Below are positions 18,405 through 28,349 of a DNA stretch of 64,000 nucleotides, in pieces. Numbering within the stretch: position 1 is the first letter of the stretch; each line of letters starts with the position of its first letter. The DNA comes from Eutreptiella sp. 'Long Island Sound 2002' (lineage: Eukaryota > Euglenozoa > Euglenophyceae > Eutreptiales > Eutreptiaceae). The DNA is taken from positions 37,449,228 through 37,513,227 of the forward strand of contig OZ038378.1 in the NCBI GenBank assembly GCA_964036045.1. The letters are read 5' to 3'. The position numbers were made by a program, and so were the translations under genes. A model generated the notes under the pieces. That model had not been told where the DNA came from, searched no databases, and saw only the letters and a list, made by a program, of their open reading frames with translations.

Positions 18405-19881
18405 TCAGCGCCCTGAGCTCTCCCCTGATGTGTTATGAGCGCTTGTGAGGCCGACGGATCGTCCCTTACTTGCTTGCTCTCTTCCATCTTTCGGTGACAG
18501 AGTGGCCATATACCCCCCCCTGCTGTATCCAGAGGAGGATGGCCCCTCTCTTCTTCCATTCGTCACTCACCCCCCTGCTGAATCCTTGGGAAACCAGGTA
18601 GGGCGACTGACCTTCATATTTCTGAGCTCTTGGGGCCTTGAAGCCCATACGACGTTGCGCAACGGATGCCGCTGTCATCGGCATTGCGATTTTTTGGTGT
18701 GTGGTCTGGTTCCATGGCATTTGCGGAATCCAGACCAGTCGACGTGTGTCTCGAGACTATATATGCCTGAACTCAGGCGTTATCCTGTCCATCCTCCTGC
18801 ATTTGCCTTATCCTGACCGTGGCGTGGTTTGGCACTCTGTTCTGAGTGTGTTTACACGCCTATTTACCCAAATTGTTGCTTGGTTTTCTGCCCTCCAGGA
18901 TATGTGCATCTGTATGTTAAGTGTCATCAGCCCATCGCTGAGGGATGGACTGTTTTTCACCACGAATCGGGATACAGAGGCGCCTTGAGTCGCCGTGTAC
19001 ATATTCTTACAGCCTGGTCCAGCCTGGACCAGTACTTGATTACAGATTCTACTGTTTGAGTGCCCGTGATACCGTGTTGCCCTATTCGCTGTGATGTGTG
19101 GAGATCCTGATGGCGCCAGGCGGGAAGCCCAGTTGCCTGACTACACTCCCAGCGGTCCGCCACTGTCAGTCCCAGTGTGAGCCTACCGATTTGCAGACGC
19201 ACTTGCATTCGGATGGCGGCCTCCGGTGCTCCTGACCTCGGTCAGTCTGCCTGGGAAACTGGTGGTTTGAGGAGTCGACGCCTCCGCCCACACTGCATGA
19301 GGACTTCCTCATGTATGGCCTTCGTGGCAGTAGGGCGAGGGAAAAGACGGCCTTGATGCCCGATCCCTTCAGGAGGAGTTCCCTTACGATTTGGGGTTCG
19401 TAAGGAGTTCGACTATGGCACTCTGGACTCGCGTCGTATGGATATGGGCATGGTGCGCCCGAGGAAGGACCCGTGGGGACTCTCCCCAGTCGGCGGGCCT
19501 TGGGAAGCTTGGGGTAGCCTGATGGATCTTTGTGGTCGCTCTCGACTTGTGGGGCCACCTCGGCCGTCGTGTGACGCCTATGTTGGCCGTGTATGCCACT
19601 GCCACTGTGGTGGTGACCGTAGCAGCCGGCACCCGGTGCGCCTGGTATGGGTTAACGGGTCCTTTGGATGCCGAACAATCGCCGCCAGGACCCGGGACTT
19701 GATACTTGATACTATACATGTGCTACGAGCTGTTACAGCAGCATACCTATCCCACTGTGGGATACCTATCTTACTGTGACTTACTGAAGTGAGGATGTGA
19801 CACCCCCCCCCCTTTCAGGAAGTGGTCCTGGGTACCCGCTGCCATGCGTGGGTGTTATCGAGCCCCCCCAGGGTTTGCTCT
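18405..19881 (+). other. Element A 3' untranslated region
   Basis: About 1.5 kb lies between the ORF2 stop and the polypurine tract. I see no conserved frame, RNA gene or second gene here; short frames on both strands look like chance. Confidence 0.6.
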
Positions 19882-19892
19882 AAGGAGGGGGG
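19882..19892 (+). other. Polypurine tract of A
   Basis: AAGGAGGGGGG sits immediately before the 3' LTR, the usual primer position for plus-strand DNA synthesis. Confidence 0.85.
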
Positions 19893-22838
19893 TGAAGCGG
19901 TACCCAGAACCCCATGCCCAGGTTACGGCATACAACCGGTCTCCGGTCCACTAACCTCATGTACGGCGTGTTCCGTGCCGTGAAGCCCCGCATCGGCAAC
20001 CGATGCACCGCCAGCGGAGATTTGTGTACCAGAATATCAGGAATCAACAGGGTTTTATTTTCATATTGTTTCCGTCAATTTTTATGCTTCCGTTCCGATA
20101 CTCACTGTTTTGACTGCTGGCGGTTGGTTCGCGACTTTACCGTAACCGCCAGTTTAACTGTTTATAATGGAAATTTTAACGCTATCCGTCACGAAGGCTC
20201 CAAAGTCGTCAGGAACTGCATGGATGCTTCCGCAATTTTCATAATTAATACTCGCAACCTTAATCCGAATTTTTCAGGATGTCGAAATCGGATTTTCGAC
20301 TTCGACATCCCCGCACTTGATTTGACCTCCTTCGAGTGGACCTACGTGCTTCCCTATGCACGAATCAACTTTCCTTTTATCTTGCCCTCCATTTGTCTTA
20401 GAGATACGGGCAAAACAAAGTTGATTCGTGAGGCCACTTGTGAGGGTCATATCTCGTGCCGCTTGCGAGTATTGACGATAAGGAAACGTGGGATGTATTC
20501 ACAATACTCCCGACGTAATTTAGGAAGCTTTATATGCCTTGCGTTTCCACACGTGCGCGCTAGTGTAATGGATCATGGTCAAGAGGGTAGAGTTTGCGTT
20601 ACAACTCTTTGGCCATGACATTGCGTGCGTTAAGATAACTTTCGAGTGTAGCGCGCAAGTGTTGGTGTTGCATAGGAACTCTCCTTGAGTTCCTATGAGC
20701 GATTGACACAAAGTTATGCCCTTGGAGGGGCATGACATATCGTGGTGGGAGCCACCTATTTGGGCAATATGTGGTATGTGCCATGTGTTGTGTTGCGTGC
20801 CCATTTGGGGGGTCCATTGCTCCAAGCCGAACCCGCCAATGGACCTCATATTGTGCAAGCCCCTTCTCCATACTCCCTACGATCAATTGCAAGCCTAACC
20901 TTCGTGAAGGGAAGCTTGTGTGGTGATCCCGAAGCGATGCGTTGGGAGCAAGGTGTGTGTTTTACAATTTTCCATATTTTCATGTGCCCACTTGGGAAGT
21001 AGCGCTCGTAACCTTTCAAGGCGCCCCAAGTGGAGCACATATGTGGGATTGAAGGTCAATGGTGTCAAGTCATTGTGTTTAGAAGGATTAAGTGATTGCA
21101 CGATCCAAGCCGGAGATATTATAATATAATTGTAGACCTTTCAAGGCACTTTTGTGTGTCATTGTGCCAATTTTGCCATTTTTGGCTCGTCATGATGTCA
21201 AGTGGCGACCGTGTATCTCAACGTTGCGCTCAATTGACATCATGACCCAAGTATGTTATGAGGGTACATACTTCGGTAGCCAACATATCTTGGACCCGGC
21301 GAATAACTCCTCTTAGGCTTGGCATACAGTGGCCGCCATGTTGGCGATTTGGGACTATCCCAAATCATGGGCTCACTTGGCGACCCTGCCATTCCCAATA
21401 CCGGAGGAGTTGGGCGACGCCCAAAAGATATGTTGGACCAACATGACTTGATACCAATCCTATGGCACACTCCGGTCCGAGTCGGGCATGTGCCTCATTT
21501 GCCTCAACCATGAGTGTGCGCATTTTTGGCCATTTTGAGCATTTTTCCACTTTTGCTGCCCGCCGTGCCCCATGTTCTAACCTTCGTGCACGCCGGACGC
21601 ATGGACCAATGGACCATATATGATATGGGTGTTATGGGTAATGGTCCCCATGGTCCACACACCACGTGGGCGAAGCGGAGCCGCCTTCGTCAAGGCGCTA
21701 GGCCAAATTGAGTATGGGCAATTTTGCCATTTTTGCATTTGTGGACCCAATTGGGATCGTCACCACGCCGAGAGGCATGGAGATCTTTGGAAGCCAAGGG
21801 CATGGGAGTCTCTGTTGGACTCCCGGTGGATCACGTATGGAATGGCAGATCTGATCTCCAAGCCGGCGTGGAGATATACTATTGGGAGCACACCAAATTT
21901 TGGCTCATTTCAGGCAGCCAAAATGACCCAATTTTGGGACCCCAATTTCCCCCTTCCGTGTGGTCAATTGGCGGCCCCATTTCTGTAAGCCCATAGGGAG
22001 CCCGGACCTAAGTTCAAGTTGTACACTCAGATATGAGTCCTAGGTCCTGCCTCCTACCCTGTGAGCCATTGGCCTTACCTTGGCCGGGCGAGCCATGCGT
22101 GGGAATGACGCCAATTTTGGTGATTTTGGCATCATGACCCCACTTGACTCATCCGTGTTGCCCTGATGCCGGGACCTCAGAGGGAACCAGGTTGGGTGAG
22201 GGCTCCAGAGAGTTCATACTCGAAGGGCAAAGGGTCAGTTGCCTCGTCCCTACCTCTGGCGGGTCCGGACGAGGGGTCGATTTTGGGAATTTTTGAGTTA
22301 GTTTCAGTTTGGGCTGAAACAGCCCATTTTCAGCTACCAACTCCTGGGTGATAATGGCGGGGCCATATCTCTGGCTCAGAGGGGAGTTGGGACCTGCCGT
22401 TGGGGGAGCATAGGGAGCCACTGTTGGTTGGCCTTGGAGCCCTTTGGTTCCCAGGAACGCGCGTGTGGCTGGGCGTGACACTTCTCCCATTGGCAGGGTT
22501 TCAGGGTCCGGACTGAGCAGGGCATGGGTTGTGTTTGAGCCCCCGCCCCCATCAGCCACTGAGAGGGTCGGACCTGGGATTGGGATATGAGTTGGGACTG
22601 AGTGTCTATGGTCCTGTGATGCCCTTACCCCAGTCCAGTCTTAACCCCATGTGTACATATCCTGATGTGTTGCTGTATATACTTTCGTTCCCTCTTTGCA
22701 GAGTGGCAAGGATTCTGAAACGCTTTGTCACATGACACAGGCGTATTGATGCCCTTGTGAGCGTAGTGCCTTGCCTGCCTGCTCACCTGTGCGTGTCACC
22801 GCAGCGTCCCGTGGCCGGCCCCCCACGGGAACGCGTCA
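19893..22838 (+). repeat. 3' LTR of A
   Basis: It has the same length as the 5' LTR (2946 bp) and is followed directly by the resumed B1 gag. It carries a second copy of the 234-codon frame (19914-20618, begins MPRLRHTTGL) and a TATATA at 22676-22681. Confidence 0.92.
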
Positions 22839-23547
22839 CTATGAACTGGTGGATCTCTTGATTGAGCTAGCTCTTGAGAGAGAGAATGACTCCCACATGG
22901 AGAAATTCCTCAAGAATCCCACTAACACCAACCAGGGAGGTGGTAAAGGGAGGGGTAACCTACGTGCCATGAATGAGGTTAAACCTGATGCAGGTACACC
23001 CCCCCTGTTCTACTGCAGACCTGTCAATGACAGGGGGGGACCTTGTCATGCCTCTGACTGCGATCTCCGCAGTGGCTGTATGCTGCAGATGAAACGTCAG
23101 CAGCATACCAAAGATGGGAAAACTGTGACCCATCAGGACCATTTCAGGTGTACCATCACCTGTGGTTACCGTGGCAAACGTCGTCACTACGAGGACGAAT
23201 GCCACATCAAGAAACGCGAGAGTGACAAACTCAAGCGTCAAGAGGCGGAACGCCAGAAGACCCAAACGCCCGCCAGAGATCCCCCGAATGGGGATAAAGG
23301 TGGTAAAGGAGGTGGCAAGGGGGGTGGCAAAACTGAACCCCCTAACCCCCAGAGGCGCTCATCAGCGCCCGTAGCTACACCCACTCCTGCTGCTACACCC
23401 GCTCCTGCCGCAGGTGACCCCAAGTAGCGCCCCCAAGGGGATAACGCTACCCCTGAGGGGAATGATCCCAAGAAGAGGCGCTTGGCCTGGATGGCCAAGT
23501 CCCTCATTGCTGCAGGGTTGGATGTGAAGTTCCCTGATGAGGAGTAG
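22839..23547 (+). pseudogene. gag: B1 gag, C-terminal part (after A insertion)
   Basis: Reading resumes with ELVDLLIELALEREND, matching B2 at about 58270. The nucleocapsid knuckle reads CGYRGKRRHYEDEC; in B2 the fourth residue is Cys, giving the canonical CX2CX4HX4C, so B1 has lost a zinc ligand. A TAG at 23425 replaces a Lys codon of B2. A Lys/Gly-rich basic tail follows. The frame ends at TAG 23545-23547; B2 has TAA at the homologous place. Relative to B2 about 20 residues are missing after MEKFLK. Confidence 0.85.
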
Positions 23548-23945
23548 GGGGGCGGCTCCGAAGAGGAGGACGTGGTTTTCTGGATCCTCGTGAAAATCGG
23601 GAATCAGGTTCTTCGAGCGGTGCTTGACACCGGTGCAACACTTTCGATAGTGGCCCGGCGCCTGCTAAAAACTTTCAAGAAAACTAAGACCGTGGCCATA
23701 AGTGTAGGAGATGGGCGTACCATCCATTCCTTGGGGGGGGTCGATGTGACTATATGTCTGGGCAACGAAACCGTGACGCAACACTGCAGAGTGCTGGACA
23801 CCGACGCCTTTGACATGGTCATTGGCACCGACTTCCTACGAAGAAACCCCCAGGTAAAAATGCTGTCCCTAAAGCGCCCCTATTCTTTGCATTGCGACTT
23901 TGGCAGTGGGCTATTCTCCGTACCTTTGGAGCTGTCAGGACGATA
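23548..23945 (+). pseudogene. B1 aspartic protease
   Basis: It is in frame with gag across the TAG. It carries VLDTGATLSIV, the catalytic DTG loop of a retropepsin, and later VIGTDFLRR, the usual second conserved strand. The protease would cut the polyprotein in the maturing particle. A TAA at 23944-23946 interrupts it where B2 has a sense codon, so B1 is broken here. Confidence 0.8.
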
Positions 23946-24390
23946 AGAGTCTGGGCTGCGCTACGCATCCAAGACTAACTATCGTACTGAAAACTACCAA
24001 TTGGCCCGTCACGGTCTTGAAAATGGACTGGCGGCCCTTCAGGTAAACCTGGATGAGATCCAGGTGGAATTGTTTGCGAGCCAACAACAGCACATCATGC
24101 AGTTGTACTGCTCGAAACAACTGAACAATGCTTTGCGTTTCTTCTGGAAAGCAATGGGCCTAGCGTATGCTAACCCTCCCTTCTCCCTGCTCGCGAAGGT
24201 TCTAACCAAAATCGCTTATGAGGGAGGAAGGGTTGTTATGTGCACCCCTGACTGAGGTTGCTCTGGTGAACATGCTTACTGGCGCCGTATGCTAGATCGA
24301 ATGACCGTGGGAAGAGTGCAACTCCCCGACGGCCCCATCTATGTGCCTGAGGACTCAGACACAGCTATGCAGGCCCCTGAGTGGGCCAGT
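23946..24390 (+). pseudogene. B1 Dam/DIRS-type methyltransferase-like domain
   Basis: Between protease and reverse transcriptase the translation shows VELFASQQQHIMQLYCSK, then NALRFFW, then YANPPFSLLAKVL (NPPF at 24172-24183), then GGRVVMCTPDWG and LLDRM. This order matches the plan of phage-type N6-adenine methyltransferases and the similar domain of DIRS elements: an acidic/Ala segment, a Trp, an NPP[YFW] catalytic motif, and a VV-x-x-x-P strand. A TGA at 24253 breaks the domain in this copy (Trp in B2). Whether it ever methylated DNA is unknown; family assignment is from pattern only. Confidence 0.55.
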
Positions 24391-27300
24391 TTCCTGTCCA
24401 TCGTTGACAGATCTCTCAATCCTGTACCCCTGTGTGACCTAGACCAGGTGCTACTGAAAGAGGTCATGGCCGAAAATCGTGGCCTGACCCTTTATGATCT
24501 CAAAAATCGATGTCCTGAGCACCTATCTGCCACACTTACAGGATATGAATCTCCCGATGACTATCTGGAACCTGCAGCTGTAAAAGAGGATGTTGACGAC
24601 CAACTGTCTGAGATCGCCAGCACTATTCCTTCTGTTGATCCCAGCTGTGTTGACCTAAAACATAGTGCCTTCCTAGCCCAGCTGTTGCTAGAGGAGGTAG
24701 ATCTAGAGTCAAACTCTGAACCCGCTTCCCCTGTTGGGAAGCCAGTGCTACACATGCAGCCTATGCACACAGGTGAACCCGTGGCCCGGAGTGCTGATGC
24801 TCTGGCACGGCCTGCTGCTAATAACATGCCATTGTCTGAGCATGACACTCAGGAACTCCGGCGGCTGTTGTACCTGAAGGCCGAAGGTATTGAACGCCAA
24901 GAGCGGCTGCAATACCTCAGACAGACCTGGAAATCCTCCATCTGGTCTGAGGAGGACGATGAGTCCTATACGCTGCCTGCTCCTGAGATACCTCTAGTGT
25001 ATTCTCTGCACTATGGGCAGCAATGTCCCCCTGAGTGGGACGAAGGTTCTGTGCCTGCCGAAACTGCTGATCGGCGAAAAAAGAAAGAACATGGAAAAAG
25101 CAACCTCCATGCTGAGGAGGATTTCCTTCAGAAACTCGAGAGTCTTAACCTTGACCCCCGCCTGAAGAAACTGCTGATAACCTATGAGGAGGTGTTCGGC
25201 GCCTTGCCGCCTCCCCTTTCTTGTAAAAAACTGGTCCAGATGGACCTGAAATTGAAACCAGAATTTGAGAAGACCGGAGTGAGGCGTCGTCCCTATCCCG
25301 CTCCACAGGAACAGGTTGAAGAAATCGAGCGCCAGATCCAAGAATGCATTGATGCTGGCCTCGTTGAAGAGTATAAGCACGGGGACTATCCGCATCACTG
25401 CAGTCCCTGTTTCCTTGTTGCCAAACCAGGGTCAACTGCCCTACGTCTGGTTGTGAACTATGGTGAGGTCAACAAGAAAACCCAGAACCACTCAGGGAGT
25501 ATTCCTAACATGGAAAACACCCTGAGGCGTATTGCCAAATGCAGGTATGAGACCAAAATGGACAAACACTCGGGTTTCTGGCAGGTGGACCTAACCGCCG
25601 CAGCTCAGGAGCTGTTGGCCTTTATAACCCCTAAGGGTCGTGTCTTCAAGTGGAAGGTTATGCCTTTCGGGGTGGCTAATGCCCCAGCGCTCTTCCAGGA
25701 GCTTATGAACAAAATTTTGTACATACTGAGGCGCAGGCCTCTAGTACAAGAGTTGATTTCTCGGGGTGCAGAAATGGAGGCTCACATCGACGACGTGAGT
25801 TTGGGTACTAATACCAAAGAGGACCATGTCCTTCTCCTCCGTGAATGTTTCATTGTCTGTCAAGAAAACCATCTCCGAATCAAACTCGAAAAATCTGAGT
25901 TTATGAAAGAGGAGATGGAGTATTTGGGTTTCGACGTGGGGTATGGCTGGTGGAAACCAGCCGCGTCTAAGATGCAGCCCCTACAGGACATGCAGATCCG
26001 CGATGACCCTAAGAAGGGCCTACACGATGTGAGGAGTTTTGTGGGCGCCTGTAATTTCTATCGGCGTCACATCCACAATTTTACTTACTCCTCTGCACCC
26101 CTCACTGACCTAATCCAGAAAACTACTCCCTGGAGGTGGACCTCCAGAGAGGAAGAGTGTTTCCAGGAGTTGAAGAAGAAGATTGCCTCCTCCAACTGCC
26201 TGGGAGTACCCCGCCCTGAGGGCGAGATAGTCCTGATCACTGATGCCGGTGATGTAGGGGGGGGTGGTACGATCTACCAATGGCAGGAGCTTAACCCCGC
26301 TGATCGAACCCACTGCCATCATCGTACTACTGGACTGAACCGTGATGGTTCGTTGAAACATGACTATCCTACCAGTGAGTGGCGACTGGTACCACTAGGA
26401 CACTGGAATTGGAAATGGAACCAAGCGCGTTCCAACTACAGCACCTATGACCAGGAACTCCTGGCCGGTATGTTGCTGCTATCGTCACAATCCCGACTCC
26501 TGGGATCTAACCCTATTGTCTGGCTGTGTGACCAGGAGCCTGTGAAGTCTTTTCAGAAGGGCCCACCACCAGAAAAAGCAAAGCTAAAATGGTGGTGGAC
26601 TTACCTGAGCCAGTTCAGGCTGACAGTGCATCATATCCCCGGGATTAAGAATGAACTGTCTGACTATATATCGCGCAACAACTTCGATGCGCTTATTGGT
26701 GAGAGCTCTGAGGCGCTCGCCAAAGAGGCTTTCCAGCGTATGGATGTCCAGCTTGACCTGTCCATGCGCACTGCTGGAATCCTGGAGGGTTGGAGTCTAA
26801 CCGACTATCAGTCAGAGTATGAAGAAATTCTCCAAACCCTCAGCACTGGTCTCGAACCCCGTGTCATTGACGGGCACCAGTGGTATAAATACAATCAGTA
26901 CCCCTTCTACGAGGACCGAATTGTGGTGCCTGAGGCACGACTGGATGGGTGCCTACAGTGGTCCCATCTCAGCTCAGGTCACACTGGCGCTAATCGCTCA
27001 GTGGACTTCTTCCGTGAGTGTTTCTACTCTAGTCTAACCCTGACTGAACTGAGGTCGCGTATGCAGACCATTGTGGATGCTTGTGGCTGTCATGCCAGCA
27101 AGCAGAGCGACAGTAGGGATAGGGGCCTGATCTCCAGCTTACCCATACCCTATTGTGCTAAGTCTCATCTCTACGTGGATTTCATCCACGGTCTACCACG
27201 CTTTGGCGCTATGATAGTTGCCTCGTGGTCACTTCTGGTCTATCTCGCTTCACCCGTGTGTTCCCTTGCAGTAAGAAAATCACAAGTGAGCAGACTGTGA
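24289..27300 (+). CDS. pol: B1 reverse transcriptase-RNase H-integrase (N-terminal half)
   Basis: A 1003-codon open frame begins in the end of the Dam-like domain. After a spacer of about 270 residues rich in acidic residues, reverse transcriptase follows: LRLVVNYGEVN near 25440 and the catalytic IDD (HIDDVSL, 25786-25794). RNase H starts with LITDAGD (Asp at 26242), followed by STYDQELL and LSDYISR. The integrase zinc region (SGHTGANRS ... ACGCHASK) is near 26970-27110 and the first catalytic Asp (YVDFIHG) ends at 27180. A 1-bp deletion near 27207, relative to B2, throws the frame out. Product copies element RNA to DNA and begins integration. Confidence 0.9.
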   Translation: MLDRMTVGRVQLPDGPIYVPEDSDTAMQAPEWASFLSIVDRSLNPVPLCDLDQVLLKEVMAENRGLTLYDLKNRCPEHLSATLTGYESPDDYLEPAAVKEDVDDQLSEIASTIPSVDPSCVDLKHSAFLAQLLLEEVDLESNSEPASPVGKPVLHMQPMHTGEPVARSADALARPAANNMPLSEHDTQELRRLLYLKAEGIERQERLQYLRQTWKSSIWSEEDDESYTLPAPEIPLVYSLHYGQQCPPEWDEGSVPAETADRRKKKEHGKSNLHAEEDFLQKLESLNLDPRLKKLLITYEEVFGALPPPLSCKKLVQMDLKLKPEFEKTGVRRRPYPAPQEQVEEIERQIQECIDAGLVEEYKHGDYPHHCSPCFLVAKPGSTALRLVVNYGEVNKKTQNHSGSIPNMENTLRRIAKCRYETKMDKHSGFWQVDLTAAAQELLAFITPKGRVFKWKVMPFGVANAPALFQELMNKILYILRRRPLVQELISRGAEMEAHIDDVSLGTNTKEDHVLLLRECFIVCQENHLRIKLEKSEFMKEEMEYLGFDVGYGWWKPAASKMQPLQDMQIRDDPKKGLHDVRSFVGACNFYRRHIHNFTYSSAPLTDLIQKTTPWRWTSREEECFQELKKKIASSNCLGVPRPEGEIVLITDAGDVGGGGTIYQWQELNPADRTHCHHRTTGLNRDGSLKHDYPTSEWRLVPLGHWNWKWNQARSNYSTYDQELLAGMLLLSSQSRLLGSNPIVWLCDQEPVKSFQKGPPPEKAKLKWWWTYLSQFRLTVHHIPGIKNELSDYISRNNFDALIGESSEALAKEAFQRMDVQLDLSMRTAGILEGWSLTDYQSEYEEILQTLSTGLEPRVIDGHQWYKYNQYPFYEDRIVVPEARLDGCLQWSHLSSGHTGANRSVDFFRECFYSSLTLTELRSRMQTIVDACGCHASKQSDSRDRGLISSLPIPYCAKSHLYVDFIHGLPRFGAMIVASWSLLVYLASPVCSLAVRKSQVSRL

Positions 27301-28349
27301 AAATGTTGGTCGAACAATGGTTCGAACTCTATGGAGCACCTAAGCAGGTGCATTGTGATGAGGATGTACGCATCCGCAGTGACACTGGGTGGTACAAACG
27401 AGTGCTAAATGCCCTCAACGTGGAGATAACCACAGGTGTGCCCTATACCCACACGTCTAACCCTCTCTGTGAGAGACAGAACCGTGTGCTGGAGCAAAAC
27501 TTAAGAGTCCTGATGAAACAGGAGCGCACCAAGGACTGGGTACGCCTAGTGCCCTGGGCAGTGCTGACCATGAACTCACAGCGGAGCTCTTCTACGGGTT
27601 TCACCCCCCACGAACTGTTCCATGGAGGACGACCTGCTTGGTTCTTCAAAACCCCTCTTCCCGAGGACTTCAAGAGCCTTGTGGGAGATTGGCTGGAACA
27701 CAAGCAGTCTCTGGCTAACCAGGCTGGTACTAACCTGAGACACATTCGTGACCGTGAACAGAGCCGACTGAACCGCCTACGGCGACCTGCCAGCTTCAAG
27801 GTTGGTGACCTTGTTTTGGTACACCATTCACGCCTACCCTCCTGGCCACGTAACCGCCTACAGGACCCCTACTTTGGACCCTATCGTATCATCAGGATAG
27901 ATGGATCCAGGATCCATGTCAGGTGCAGTCCACGTCTAGGTGGTGAACTGCTGTGTGCACCTAAGCAGTTGAGGCACTATCACTCCCCTGACGACTTGTC
28001 TTGGGATGAGTGGTGCCTCAGCGACAGTGAGGTTGAGCGTATAGACGTAGAGAAAGCTGCCAGTCCAGAGGAGGCAGACGAACTCGAAGAGATGACTGCC
28101 GATGAGATGGCGGTCGATGGTTACTACGTGGTTGCAGGAATTGCTCGCCACGAGTATAAACAGGGCTGGAAATTTCTAACCCTGTGGGATGGCTATGGGT
28201 TGTCTGAGGCGACCTGGGAACCTATGTCAGCCTTCATACAACAAGATGGGAGTATCAACCCCATCTTCCGCACTTACCTCGTTGAGAACAACGAGGGTCA
28301 GCTCCTAACCCGTGCTGAGACTATGTCCCAGCGTAAGAAGCGAAACTAA
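27208..28349 (+). pseudogene. B1 integrase (C-terminal half) and chromodomain
   Basis: The second half of pol continues in another frame because of the 1-bp deletion. It has the second catalytic Asp (HCDEDVRI), the catalytic Glu in SNPLCERQNRVLEQN, and a C-terminal binding domain with VGDLVLVHHSRLPSW. The last 75 residues form a chromodomain-like fold (GWKFLTLWDGYGLSEATWEP), which in chromoviruses steers integration to marked chromatin. The stop is TAA 28347-28349. Confidence 0.85.

Larger units (their letters stand above)
5657..22838 (+). mobile_element. Element A: 17.2-kb chromodomain Ty3/gypsy retrotransposon
   Basis: Two 2946-bp LTRs (TGAAGC...GCGTCA) at exactly 14,236 bp offset bracket two very long frames. 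It interrupts the B1 gag. Sequence before the left LTR and after the right LTR joins into a B gag when compared with B2, leaving the 4-bp duplication ctat (5653-5656 and 22839-22842; actat if the last LTR base is counted). A polypurine tract AAGGAGGGGGG precedes the right LTR. I found no primer-binding site matching a known tRNA. Coding GC content is clearly higher than in the surrounding elements. Confidence 0.93.
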
